This document shows positions 1-11,678 of a stretch of 64,000 nucleotides of DNA, in pieces (the first letter of the stretch is position 1; the number at the start of each line of letters is the position of its first letter). The notes beneath the pieces are model-generated. The model saw only the letters and a program-made list of their open reading frames with translations. It was not told where the DNA came from and did no database searches. The translations under genes were made by a program, and so were the position numbers. The DNA is taken from NCBI RefSeq assembly GCF_016086655.4, contig NC_052131.2:7609940-7673939 (forward strand), read 5' to 3'. Origin of the DNA: Lepeophtheirus salmonis (taxonomy: Eukaryota > Arthropoda > Copepoda > Siphonostomatoida > Caligidae).

Positions 1-360
1 TCTGCAGGGGGCTGGCTGGAGGGGATGTAGCCCAACCCAAAAAAAATTAAAAATTAAACTTTTTACAAGAAGCTTTTTTATTCAGGTGAAAAAAAAGTTA
101 AAAAATTTAATATTTAAAATAAACATTTTGGAATTTTATTTTATTTTATTTTTTTGCGAATCATTTTGAATTTTTTCATTTTTTTACCAAAAGTGTCATT
201 TTTGAAATTATTTTTCAAAAAATTAAATATTTTTTTAACAACTGTAGATTTTTTAATTTTTTTTAAGAATTTAATATTTATAATTTTTTTCCAAAAAATT
301 TAATTTTTTGTGAACTGCAGTGGATTTTTTGAGTTTTTTTTTCAAAAAATGTAATAATCA
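1..360. repeat. AT-rich foldback repeat, copy 1 (cut by window start)
   Basis: The first ~50 bases are a G-rich end (gggggctggctggagggg) followed by short A/T runs, with recurring words such as 'aactgtagattttt' and 'ccaaaaaattta'. The same layout occurs in about fifteen other places in this window. Complete copies start and end with inverted GC-rich caps related to CAGGGGCGTCCGCAGG. This copy lacks its outer cap because the window begins inside it. It is non-coding: no reading frame is shared between copies. Confidence 0.7.
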
Positions 361-2113
361 ATGTTTAAAAAATATATGTATTGGAAAATAATCCCCCAGT
401 TAAGTCTTCAGTGATTTTTTCTTGACCGATATTTAGGTCCAGACCAAAAAACAGAACTTGATCCGTATTTTTATTCGCAGATTGAATATTACTACAAGAT
501 TGGTACCACTAAAATTGGGCAAAATTAATGAAAATTATATCTGCTTTAGACAGGTCTAGGAGCCAGATCAAAATTTAACACTAACTAAAACATGTAAAAT
601 AGACGAAATATTTTTTTTATCAAAGTTCACTTTTTTTAAATTCTTACCCACCTCTTTCGTTTTATAAAGTTTTTTTTGATTTCATATTGTTCTACAGGAA
701 GTTTTTGAAAAAGGCAATATTGACAAATAATTTTTTGTTCCAAAATTATGACATTTAAAATTTTTAATACAAAATGAAATTGTTTTATTGTGATAACTAT
801 AAAAATTTTACAAAAGGAGGGGGTAATGGCGCCACAAAAAGACAGACAAACTTTACTTTAATAATAAAGATATGTAGTCCTCTTTTCTTTTCTTCTCCAT
901 AATGACGCACTGAGCTTTAGCTACACACGCTCCATCGCCCTCTACCAAAGGAAAAAAGCTACACAAACCATTCCATTAATATTAGCTTTTATCCGTTAAA
1001 AAAAAACGTAATTGACAAAAAATTATTTGCCAACGCATCTTAAAATTAACCGAAATGTTTTTTTCGGATACTTTAATTTAATACTTTTAATACTCTTGGT
1101 TCAATGGTGTGGGAACGCATAAAGGACATATACACACACACAATCTCTCTTTTATATACAGATTTATTAATTAGTATCGAAATAATAATATGTTTCCCCA
1201 TATTATTCATTTCCTTATTGACAATCGAGGTTGGGAATTGAAAAAAAAATAATCACTTTCAATTCTGATAGGTTTTAAATTGTCTACTGTGTTATTTACA
1301 TCTTTTGACATACGTCATTGTAAGATATGGGATTTTTATTGAGAAAAATGGAAGGTTTATTCTCCTCACGTTCTACAAAAGTCCCATTTCTAGTGAGTTT
1401 TTGATCATGGGTGTTTGAATGTGTGAGCATAATTTAAGTATATGTACGTGATGGACAGAAAACTCCACATAATGAGTGGCTTTGGAATCATTCAAAATAC
1501 TACGTTTTGCAAAATCCGTTATTTTTTTTAAGCCTCGTTGCACGAGGGATCCCTGATAATCCGTGTAACTGAAATTTTATTTATGGCAAATACGATAAAG
1601 GCATATTAGGTACATTAAATACGTAAGTGGTTTTAGAGTTGAATATAGGTACATTTACATATAAGTACAATTTAATTGAGTGCATGTCATATTTATAAAC
1701 GATTAATTTATGTCTTTTAATGCACATGTATATTCCAATAAGGATATTTTCTGATCTGTTCCAAAAATGGTTTGTGAATCAAGAACAAACACAAAATTAG
1801 CAATTATAACATTTTTATATCAAGGTATTTAATTATTACAGGCACAGTATAACATGAAAATTTGCAAGGTTGTTGTCAAATGTTGATTTATCTACGTACT
1901 ACTCTTGATTAGCCTTATATTAGTGCTCTGAACAACATTGATGGTTGGAACTCGAAGTATATCTTGTTAAGGTGTAAACAATTTAGTGTTGTGTCGACTT
2001 ATTCCCAACATCTCTTGCAATAGCATGACTAAAATATGAAAAATGTGATTTTCGTGGTATCAAGAAAAGTTACCTCAAAACAAATTTGTAATATGTTTAA
2101 ATACTTTATTTAA
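361..2113. other. Intergenic or intronic AT-rich DNA, no supported gene
   Basis: No coding block, RNA gene or clear repeat terminus is supported. A 15-base imperfect palindrome (CCTCGTTGCACGAGG) lies near 1,532, followed by a short open stretch without good exon borders. I see nothing else. Confidence 0.6.
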
Positions 2114-2540
2114 CTATATTTTGTATTCAATATGTCCTCCTTTAAAAGCAATAATAGCCTCGAGAAGTGGATGTACAGATTGGCAGATTTTGACTATGAA
2201 GGGCGTGTCCATGGCGTACCACGCTGTAATGATGGCAGTTCGAAGCTAATCCAAATTTGGCTGAGTAGTGTATCAGAATTATTCTCGCGACACCTCAAAC
2301 TGTTAAATTCATAGGGTTGAGGACAAGACTGGAATAAGGTAACATGGAGGTATACCACAAGTCAGTCATATTGTTCTGCATATGTTTGGGCTTTTCTTGG
2401 CTTCATTGGGCTGTAATTGAATTATTGATTGTGAGAGCAGTGTGGAGGGAAATCCCAACGGTCTCTCCAACCTTGCTCGCACTGATACCGGCACAGAGAA
2501 GACCGCACACGAGTTGTCTTTTTTGTTGTTGCTTTGACAT
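2114..2540 (-). pseudogene. Tc1/mariner transposase relic with catalytic core deleted
   Basis: On the minus strand an ATG at 2,540 opens a 46-codon frame beginning MSKQQQKRQLVCGLLCAG and continuing ISASKVGETVGISLHTAL, which has the shape of the N-terminal helix-turn-helix of Tc1-like transposases. After a TGA, degenerate sequence leads to a C-terminal block containing LRTAIITAWYAMDTPF and LEAIIAFKGGHIEYKI, followed by a stop at 2,114-2,116. The latter is the usual C-terminus of this superfamily. A full protein needs about 1 kb; only 427 bp are present, so most of the DDE catalytic domain is missing. The C-terminal block carries at least one in-frame stop and frameshifts. The relic is non-functional. 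The plus-strand frames at 2,132 and 2,344 are antisense shadows. I could not define terminal inverted repeats here. Confidence 0.75.
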
Positions 2541-3458
2541 TTTTAAATTTAAAGATATGGAATGAAAATGAAACTGTTTTCTTTTTGTTTTAGCTATCGC
2601 TTGATTGCGTAGTCAATCCTCGGACTTAAAAATAACAGGATGAAATCGTCATTAAATGATATTGCACACTTTTAAGTCCCCACTCTGTAATACTGTAGGA
2701 GAAACCATTAGCAGTAGAAAATCTTTCCAATCTGTTCAAATAAAAGGAGATTATTCGGATTAAACATACCAAATTTTTACACAACAAATATACAAGTATT
2801 AACTAATTTAGTAGCACTTATGACAAGTAATTTGCATTTGAATTGACAATGTACTTTCGACACTCAAGTCATGGTTTTAAGCTCATGTCAGCTAGCGTTA
2901 TTCTTGTTCCAGGGAAACGATTCCTTCATAATTATGTAGCCGATTTCAAATAAAAAAATATGCTTTAATAATTTGACTGTTTTATGCTGATGTGCACATA
3001 TTTTTGAAATATAATATAAATTATATTATCAAAGAAATAATGAAATGCAAAGAAAACATAATTTAATCCGTCATTAATTATTATAATTAAATTATGCATA
3101 TAATTTTTATACAAAATGAAAAGAACATTTAGAAACATTTTTTTCTATTATTTATATTAATTACATATATTCTATGGGTTCAAGTAAAAAAAATGAGTTT
3201 CATCGAGTTCAAGTTTGTGAAATTTGCCACTTAATATGTTCATATGTATAGGGTATATGTAATAGGAGTTTTTTCTTTTTAATATAATATCAACTCTAAT
3301 TGTAATCAAAGACAATTTTGAGAAAAGTTATCTAATTACAAATTTTTAAAATAATCTTATTTAGCAAGATCACCCTTTTTTCAAAATAAAAAAGATTTTC
3401 CTTTTTCTTTTTTCAGATTTCTGTCACAAATTATTCAAATCTACTTAGTTTTAGGAAG
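2541..3458. other. AT-rich DNA without supported features
   Basis: This is low-complexity A/T sequence with short degenerate 'gagttcaagt' words near 3,180-3,220, which recur elsewhere (for example near 13,000 and 24,800). No gene or RNA is seen. Confidence 0.5.
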
Positions 3459-4052
3459 TCCGTCCGTAGGGGAGGATGGGAGCATATCGTGCCCAGAACC
3501 CCCCACCCACAATTAATTTTTTTTTATTTTTGCTTTTTACTTGAAAATTTAATGTTTGATTTTTTTTTAAATTTAATCTTTTATTTTTTTTTTTTAAATT
3601 TAATATTTGTTTTTTTTTAATTTAATATTTGAGTATTCTCTTTACTTTAATATTTGATTTTTTTTTTTAATTTAATATTTGAAATTAAATTTATTTCCAA
3701 AAAATTTGACAAGCTTAAGATTTTTGAAGTTTTTTGAGAATAACTATGGAATTTTGAAATGTTTTTGCAAGAAGATCAATTTCTTGTAAATAGTTGTATT
3801 TTTTTTAAAATTTTTTCGAAAAATTTAATTCTTGAATTATTTTCCAAAAATTTAATCCTTGAAATATTTTCCAAAAATTTAATTCTTGAATTATTTTCTA
3901 AAAATTTAATTCTTTAATTTTTTTCCAAAAATGTATTTTTTGAAATTTTTTTCAAAACAGGCAACCCTCTCTCTCCCCCCCAAAAATAATAATAATAACA
4001 ATAAAAAACAAATGAATACGTATATATATAATCCTGTGGACGCCCCTGAATC
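3459..4052. repeat. AT-rich foldback repeat, copy 2 (both caps visible)
   Basis: The left cap reads gtccgtccgtaggggagg and the right cap reads cctgtggacgcccctg; they are imperfect inverted copies of each other. The ~500-bp core consists of short A/T words ('ccaaaaatttaattcttgaa' is repeated several times). It ends with a (ta)n run just inside the right cap, as copies at 30,000 and 47,530 also do. It is non-coding. Confidence 0.7.
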
Positions 4053-7051
4053 CATACCCTCCCTCCTAAAACGAGGATAGACAGAATTTCAGCACTTATT
4101 CCCTTATTTCTGAGTGCCCACATGGTTTCTGAATGTTCCTATACATTATAATAATGTTTTGTGTTTTAATTAGTCCAGTTTAAATGAATTTTAATTTCTT
4201 AAATGATGTTTTGTGTAAATTCCAGTATTTTAAATACTACGTCTACTTAATTCAAGTCTATTTTTTTTATTTTTTTTTTATTCGAGTAATACTCAAATCC
4301 AACACTACAAGATAGACATTATCAAATTTGGTGTAGATATCTATTTTTCAAATATATTATGTGTACTTGAAATAAATTACTCCTAATATAGATGCACATT
4401 TATGTATATCTAAATTATATTGTCCCTCTTGCGAGCTAATATTTGTCTCCCTTGCACACAGACATTTTCTAATGAGGACATTCAAAAAACAGACTTTGGA
4501 CAGGTTTGATGCCTTAGTGGTATTTGTGGATTGGTACCGTAAAGCCACTTTGCTTCAAGGATATTATGCCTTAAAATATAAATAAATTAGATTTATATAT
4601 CGTTTTTGTTATTTTTGGTTAAAATCAATGTTCCCTTGGAATTTTTTAATCGAAATACGTAATATGTATTACTATAAAACACAATAAAAGGTTGTTCTCT
4701 GCTAGAAAATAATAGAATCAAGCCCAAAAAATTTCCATGCATATACCAACAAAATCTCCCTATGTAATGGATTCAAACCTGAGACAAAATAGGTAATTAA
4801 ATTAATATAATAATAAGAAAAATAAAACAAAACAAAAATACGGTAACAGTTTGAATAGAATAATTGGTAATCACTTCTCCGTTAGTAATTATCATTAGAA
4901 ATGATGGATAAAAAAATATTAGAAAATACACATGTATTGACAAAAAAGCATAATATGAGACAAGAGTATAATTCCAACAACAACAAAAAAGCTTTGAATG
5001 TAGTTACTTGTAATAAATATTTCATATTTGACTTTTAAAAAATCAAAGGGAACATCAATTTTTACCAAAATATACAGTAACGACCTATCAAATTCATTTA
5101 TTTATATATTAAGGCGAAATATCCACTAAGGCAAAATTGTCGGGTACCAAAAATTTAGGTCATGTTAAAGTGTTATAGTTTTTGAACAAAAAGGAGGAAC
5201 CTTATCTTGTATCATGTACAATAAAACAGGAACCTGCAAATCATTGAACCCATCTTTGACCCCGTACATCAATTATTAAGGGTAAGGTGCACAATATTTT
5301 CTTTTACTGATGTCTTTGGATGTTATCACACATAAAATCCGAAACAATTTTAACAGATCAGTCTGGAATTTAGCATGCAGACGTATAAAATAAACAAACA
5401 TGTTCTTATAAAATTTGTTTAGGCCTCTGAAGTCATCAAAAGGCTGCTTTTGAGTGATATAATATATAATTTCCATTCTGCCTTTCTAAACCTCCCTTCT
5501 TCTCCTTGTTTCTAGCCTCCTCTTTTCTTCCTTTGTCCCTTTCTCTTTCCTTCTACCGTCATTTTATGTTTATATTCCCCTCTGTCAACGCGGGCGCCAT
5601 CTGTTAATATATATTATGAAAAGTACAATTTTAACCCCAAAATTCAATGTTTTCTAATTTAAAATTGCGTGAGGGTTATCTAATTTTGCCAAAATCAGTT
5701 TTTTGATTATCCTCAAACAGAAAATAACTTTGTACAGGGCTAGAAAAATATTTAGACACCTACATATAGTGTACATTTTATTTCTTTAAACATAAACAAA
5801 ACCAGGTATATAGAGATATTTTTATCTGCATCAGTTATCCTGTAATACTTGAAATAGCTTGATTTCAACATATTATTTATCTTATCATGAAATAAGGTTC
5901 GCAAGATTATTTCTTGTCTAAGTCATTATTTTTTTTTTGTTTACCATACAAAATTTGTCATATGAATTTTGACTGTTCCCTTTTACTTTATTCTCTGAGT
6001 AAGAGGTTTAAGAGATAATGGCAGAGAGGAATGAAGGCTAGTAACTTTTTACTGTTTTCTTTTATAGAACCAGGTATACAAAAGAAAAATTAAAGCCCAC
6101 AACACACCTTTTTGTTATATTGCAGGATTCACTAAAGGTGTTTTCTTATAACCTACGTCAGTTTAAAAGAATTGTGCGATTTTTTTAACATTGCCATTTT
6201 TCATTACTTTTCCCCCTTCTACGTTTCTATTCTTTATATTATTTAATAATTCTATTGTCAATAGTTTTTTGTTTTTTTTAGTTTTAAGCACTATATAGTG
6301 TTTTCATCAATTGTGTGGGTTTTTTTTATTTTTTTCAAATTGGGTGCATTGAAAAGGCTTGTTCTTTTCTATTAATAGATATAATGCCACATAAAATATT
6401 GACACATAGTTACAAAATGGGTACTAGAATTGATAAGAAAATCATTAAGGATATCGTTAAAACACCACTAATAAAGTTTAATTACTTTTAGTTTACCAAC
6501 ACAATGAATAATTCTCGTAGTTGATATTATAAAGGTTATCAAACAGAATTCACATCATAAAAAGTAGACACGATTTTAAAAAAATCAGCTATATTAGTAC
6601 TTATATATTAATTCTAATCTCATATTCACTATGTCTGAACATCATTTTCTACTTTGATTTAAGCTATTTAATGGTGTAAATCCTAAAGTTTTGCTATATA
6701 ACAGCATTTTTTATATACTTAGGTATTTATAAAAAATTAAGTTGGTATAAAAGGCCGAAAAAGATTAAAAACACTGTAATTATAATTATTAGATCTTACA
6801 TGGACTTAATTTGAAGCATGGAATACAATGAGTATTTTAAACTGTCAGAAGTTTATTCAAGCAAATATTTATTGTTGATTATGTCATAATTTTTTTCTAA
6901 CAAAGTATTTCTTATGATAAAAATAGTTTTTAATTAAAAAATTTGCTTCTATGTATTTTATATATGGAGAAATGATAAGATCATTTATGTTTCCAAATTG
7001 TAAACATCGATACAATGATGTCATCTGATATTGAAAGTGTTTCATAAATGT
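4053..7051. other. AT-rich DNA without supported genes
   Basis: Mostly unique A/T-rich sequence. The small open frames at 4,357-4,548 and 5,276-5,476 (minus strand) have no splice context or recognisable motif, and I treat them as chance. A pyrimidine-rich stretch lies at about 5,490-5,580. Nothing else is supported. Confidence 0.5.
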
Positions 7052-7117
7052 AGATGTACTCGGGTTCAGAAATAAATAAAGATGTACTCGGGTTCAGAAA
7101 TAAATAAAGATGTACTC
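7052..7117 (+). repeat. 28-bp tandem duplication
   Basis: Two exact copies of a 28-bp unit (agatgtactcgggttcagaa plus ataaataa) at 7,052-7,079 and 7,080-7,107 are followed by the first 10 bases of a third. The exactness suggests a recent slippage or duplication. Confidence 0.85.
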
Positions 7118-7310
7118 TCCTTTTGGATGTTTTTATTTATTCCTATGATTCAATTGATGATGATTTAAAGGAGCTGATTCTAAGTAATTCAGAAATTTAA
7201 AAAAATATGAAGTAGGATTTTTATTTTTATATCAGTTTATGACGAGGACCTTAGTCTAGAATTCATATCATTTCATATTCTGTCATTGATAAAGATAATC
7301 AAATTAATGA
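7110..7310 (+). repeat. Dispersed repeat shared with 53,725-53,925
   Basis: Shared landmarks in the same order are 'gatgatttaaaggagct', 'ttttatatcagtttat/ttatatgaattaatat', 'tagaattcat' and 'tcagtcatt(g/a)a'. The similarity stops at both edges. There is no coding signal. The family is unidentified. Confidence 0.6.
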
Positions 7311-7542
7311 AGATTTTTGATATTTTATGCTATTCTTTAACCCTTTCTCTCATGAATTAAAAGTAGGTGAAATAAGAAATTTTCTCTTCCTTTTTTTCAA
7401 TGTTTTGAGAATAAGAAAAATAAACCAAGAAAAAAAAATTGGTCATAGAAAAAAATTACGAAATGTTGCCCTTAAGCAACATTATGAAGATAAGGTTCAT
7501 GATTGTTATAAAAATAAAATAATTTTATTTTCACATTCTATA

Positions 7543-8102
7543 TAACAAAAGTTGGGAATTTAGTATCGCCTGATATTTATTATTTTGTATTTTTCCCCTC
7601 TGAACAAGAAAATAACCATCAAACGTCCAAAAAAGTTATCCTTATTGGACGGGTTTTGATTTGAAAATCTGTCAAATGTCAAAAAAAAGGAAATTTCTAT
7701 GTTGGTTCTTTAAAATTATTGATTTGAATAGAGTTACGGGTTTTATATTTTTTTTAAGTATTATAGATAAAACATATATTTTTCAACAATAATTTAACTA
7801 CTTTTCTCTAACTTGCTTCATTATATGAGTATTTTAGTTCCAAACATACGGCTAATAAATCAATATTGTCTTTTGTTACCGCGAATTATGGGCATTTATT
7901 TTGATGTTATTCTTCATTTTTACAACTCAAATCTCGTTTTTTGATACCAAGTTTGAATATATTATTATCAAATATACTTTCAGTCTTCATTTATGCCAAA
8001 TAAAACACCCCATTTTAACAATTTATAATTTTGCACTACGAAAACTGTCTATTAAACTCTATAAAAATATGACATTTTATTTATCTTCCTTTAATTTCTA
8101 GG
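7543..8102 (-). repeat. ~560-bp dispersed repeat, copy A (inverted relative to B and C)
   Basis: The reverse complement of this segment matches 11,112-11,678 over almost its whole length and 8,500-8,830 in part. Landmarks include 'ataacaaaagttggga', 'gattttcaaatcaaaa', 'atagataaaacatatatttt', 'gcgaattatg' and 'tctattaaactctataaa'. With copy B it forms a large inverted repeat around a ~400-bp centre. Open frames inside (7,901-8,101) are not conserved between copies, so it is probably non-coding. Confidence 0.75.
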
Positions 8103-8141
8103 ATTGATTTGCTTTATTTAAGCATATTTATATTTTTATAG

Positions 8142-8210
8142 CTGACAGCATTTCTATAAGTCCCGAAGAGTTGGCAAATCTAATTTTGGAAATTCAGAAG
8201 AAGGGCCAAG
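8142..8210 (+). other. Candidate internal exon (unrecognised protein)
   Basis: A 69-nt block lies between a good acceptor (tatatttttatag) and a donor (CCAAG/GTATTT). In one frame it encodes, after two phase bases, DSISISPEELANLILEIQKK then GQ, with one base left over (phase 1 to phase 1). The peptide is balanced in composition and looks like an acidic-to-basic amphipathic helix, unlike the A/T-driven peptides around it. It lies in the non-repetitive centre between two inverted repeat arms. I do not recognise the protein. The candidate exons at 15,022 and 18,729 have compatible phases, so a long-intron plus-strand gene is possible. A chance open segment cannot be excluded. Confidence 0.35.
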
Positions 8211-8499
8211 GTATTTAACAATAGCAGATGTATAACACTTCTTAGACGTCATGTTCCAATTCTCCTACAAACTAAAATGTTCTTTGTTTTTCTTTGTCTC
8301 ATTCCATCTTACATGATTACTTTTCTTAAATATTTAGTGGTGAATCCTTTATTTATATTACAAAGGTTTTAATGTAAATTGCAATATTATTGAAAAGTTA
8401 TTATTTATGTTAATAAAAAGTCAATAATAGTAATTGAAAAACTGACATCAATCATATATATGTAGATCATTAAAGGTCGTATTCAGAGTTACATAATAG

Positions 8500-8830
8500 A
8501 GTTTTGGTAGTCCAAAATAATTGGTACAATAGGGTGCATAAATGATTACTGAAAGTATATTTGATAATAATATATTTGACACTTGATATCAAAAAACGAG
8601 ATATTAGTTCTAAAAATTAAGAAAAAAACATCAAAATAAATGCGCATAATTCGCGGTAACAAAAGACAATATTGATTTATTAGCGGTATGTTTGGAACTA
8701 AAATTCTCATATAATGAAGCAAGTTAGAGAAAAGTTGTTAAATTATTGTCGAAAAATATATGTTTTATCTATAATACGTAAAAATAAAAAAACCTCTAAC
8801 TCCATTCAAATCGATGATTTTAATACGATA
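8500..8830 (+). repeat. ~560-bp dispersed repeat, copy B (partial)
   Basis: This matches the reverse complement of 7,715-8,010 closely ('gataccaagt', 'taccgcgaattatg', 'caaacatac(g/c)gctaataaatca'). It loses similarity at about 8,830, where an AT-rich repeat core begins. Confidence 0.75.
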
Positions 8831-9190
8831 TTTAAACTTTTTTTTCTAAAAAATTAATTTTTTGTAAATAGCTGTGTATTTTCGAGAAAAAATTCCAAAA
8901 AATTTTATATTTGAGATTTAAAAAAAATTTTTTTAGTAAAGAGCTGTGGATTTTTTAATTTTGGAATATAAATTTTTTTTTAGTTATAATTTAATATTTG
9001 AAATTATTTTGTGAACAGATGTAAAAAAATTTTCTTTTTTCAAAAAGTTTAATTTGTTGAGAAAAGCTATGGGTTTTTCTAAAAAAATAACGATAAAAAT
9101 CAATTTCTTGGGAATATCTTTTTATGAAAACAAATCCAAAACTGAAATTTTTTCTAAAATATTTTAATTTTTGGATATTTTTCAAATAAT
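8826..9190. repeat. AT-rich foldback repeat, copy 3 (caps not seen)
   Basis: The core words of the family ('aaatagctgtgtatttt', 'aaaagtttaatttgttgag', 'agctatggg') are present, but GC-rich caps are absent, so this is a truncated copy. It abuts copy B of the 560-bp repeat. Confidence 0.5.
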
Positions 9191-9820
9191 CTTAATGTAC
9201 CACTTGGTACATATGTACATTATATATACAATAATCTGCTAAAGATATTATTATGTTAATGAAGACAAATACATACATTGATGGAACTGCTATTTTTGTT
9301 GGTTGGAGTATGTCGTGCGGAATACCATATTTATGTACTAGTAATTGTGGTTATACTCTAAGAACAAACATACAATTTACATAGTTAATACTCACGTATT
9401 ATTTTTGAGGATGGTTTTAATAATAATAAACCCAGGGATTCAAGCCCACTTCTTTTTATTGTTTTTATATTATGTTTTATTATTATTATATATTATGAAT
9501 AGTTAAAGCAATTCCTTCGTATGCCTACATATAAAAAGTTTTTATTGAGACACGATTCGTCGGCCCTATTCCTCTACATTCTTCAAAGACAATTAATAGT
9601 ATTAGTATCAATCAAGAAATGAATATGAGGAGGACTTTGTGTGTATTCATCAACCAAGTTAATAATGGTATTTTGTCGTTATTACATATTTATAGTAGTG
9701 TGGATCCGACTTCTGTCGAGTCGTCAAAGGTATCTTGAGCCAATAAATGTGGAAAAAAAGGAAAAGATAAATCAGTTCGTCCAATTTAATCACATTTCGT
9801 TTCATCTCGTCACATAAATA
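9191..9820. other. AT-rich DNA, no supported feature
   Basis: A short phrase near 9,390 ('taatactcacgtattattttt') recurs near 24,230 and may mark another minor repeat. No gene or RNA is seen. Confidence 0.4.
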
Positions 9821-9829
9821 GATTTGAAA

Positions 9830-10180
9830 TGTTTGTGAGCAAAAAAGAACGTAAGAAAAAGGAGGGATTGAAACAAATGGTACTAATGAATTAGGAAGTT
9901 TGTTAATATCAGCTGCCTAATATATGATTTGGGGGGGAGGGGGATAAAGTACTGTTTTAAAATGCATTAGTGAAGGGAATATATTATACTTAATATTTAA
10001 ATTCATATATATATTTATTTTAATATGCATTTTGAAAACAATTTACACCAAAGATAGGTGATAATTCTTACTTCAGAGGGAGAAGATAACACCACGACGC
10101 CCGATTAAATAATGAAAAAAAGAAGAGTACACGCAACAACGGTTTTTCTTAATCCATTTTTTAAAGGGAGTTCTTTCATT
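9830..10180 (+). repeat. ~400-bp dispersed repeat, copy 1 of 4
   Basis: Shared with 58,855-59,230 (+), and in reverse with 46,310-46,600 and 42,230-42,370. The most conserved part is 'acaatttacaccaaagat', then 'cttacttcagag', then 'cgattaaataatga'. It also has 'gttaatatcagctgcct'. It is non-coding in every copy. Confidence 0.6.
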
Positions 10181-11111
10181 ACAAACTATTCAACTCTACT
10201 CATAAATCTATGTATGACAATTTAACTTCCTTTTTCCAAAAGGCAAGCAAACAAGTCTTATAAATCAGTTATAGAAGAAGATTTATTTTACTATATACAA
10301 AAGATGCACAATCTTATCATATTATAATTAATAGTGTTGGGCTATTAGCTAATTAATTGTTGGTGGATACGCAAGTTCCAACTACGCCATGAGGACCAAC
10401 TACATCAATTTATAATTTTTTTGTAACACCAAATCTGATGGTATCAACTTTAATTCTTTAGCATTATTATCAAGGGAGTTAATTCCGCTCTAAGAATTTT
10501 GTAAATTTAAAATTAGGAGAAGGAATTGAAATAATAGTTTTTATTTTATTAAAAATTGAAGCAATTCACTGATTTTCATAAATGGCAACGATAAAAAACT
10601 CAGGAGATCAATTGCAATTAAATTAATTCTTTAAAATACTCGTTTAAACCATGTTTTGGCAATATTTACTTTCTACGGCAAACACATTTGTACATCAAAC
10701 AGTACCTATAGCTATAATATAGCCTCCATGAATTTACCCTTTTAATATGACATGAGTAAATTGAAAATATATGTTACTGTCTATATTTTCTTGTTTAAAA
10801 AGTAATAGCGCATGCTAAGAAGAATTTTCAAAGCAAGCAGTCTTAATGTCAACTGAAATATAAATTATTTATTGAAATAAGTATACGTTGTTATGATTGT
10901 TATGACGATGTTTTGCAATTTGATGCGCTATTTAGTGTTCAAATTGACTAAATAAGCAAATACTAATGAAAAGTGTGACGATTACGGGTAATAAAATGTT
11001 TTACTTCTTTGGCAAGAAAAATTGTAATTACTCCGTCCATAACCAATCAGAAAAAAAGAAAATAAGTATTAATAATAAATGAAAAATATCAGGCTTTAAA
11101 AAATTTAAAAA
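10181..11111. other. AT-rich DNA, no supported feature
   Basis: Unique-looking A/T-rich sequence. No frame, RNA or repeat terminus is supported. Confidence 0.4.
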
Positions 11112-11678
11112 TATTCTTAATAAAAACAAATCAACCCTAAAAATTGAAGAATGATAAATAAAAAGTAATATTTATAGAGTTTAATAGATAGTTTTATAAA
11201 AATTATAAATTGGTAAAATAGGGTGTCTTATTTGCCATAAATCAACAACAAAAATATATTTGATACTTGGTATCAAAAAATGAGATTTAAAAAGTTAAAA
11301 TGAAGAGAAACGTCAAAATAAATTGCGGGGTATACGCAGTACCAAAAGAGAATATTTATTTGTTGGCAGCATGCTTGCAACTAAAATACTCACACCAAGA
11401 GGCAAGTAAGAGAAAGATGGGTAGAACATTGTTGGAAAACCTATGTTTCATCTATAATACTAAACAAGATAAAAATCCTATAACTTGATTCAAATCGATA
11501 ATTTTAAAGAAACAACATCAAAGTGTCATTTTTTCGACATTTTATAGATTTTCAAATCAAAATTCGTCTATGAAGGACCTTTTTTCTTCTTTTTTTTTTT
11601 GACGTTTGATGCTTATTTTCTTGTTTTGTGGAATAAAATAAAATATATTTATACCAAATTCTCAACTTTTGTCATTAC
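11112..11678 (+). repeat. ~560-bp dispersed repeat, copy C (full length)
   Basis: This is the most complete copy in the plus orientation and aligns with the reverse complement of 7,543-8,102 from end to end. The 62-codon frame at 11,300-11,488 lies inside it and is not preserved in copies A and B, so I regard it as chance. Confidence 0.75.

Noticed and set aside
1532..1600. Open block after 'ttttttttaag' resembling an exon (SLHEGSLIIRVTEILF)
   Set aside because: No suitable donor before the in-frame TAG, and a palindrome at its start explains part of the composition.
2132..2565. Two plus-strand frames as small secreted proteins
   Set aside because: They are antisense to a Tc1 relic with recognisable N- and C-terminal blocks.
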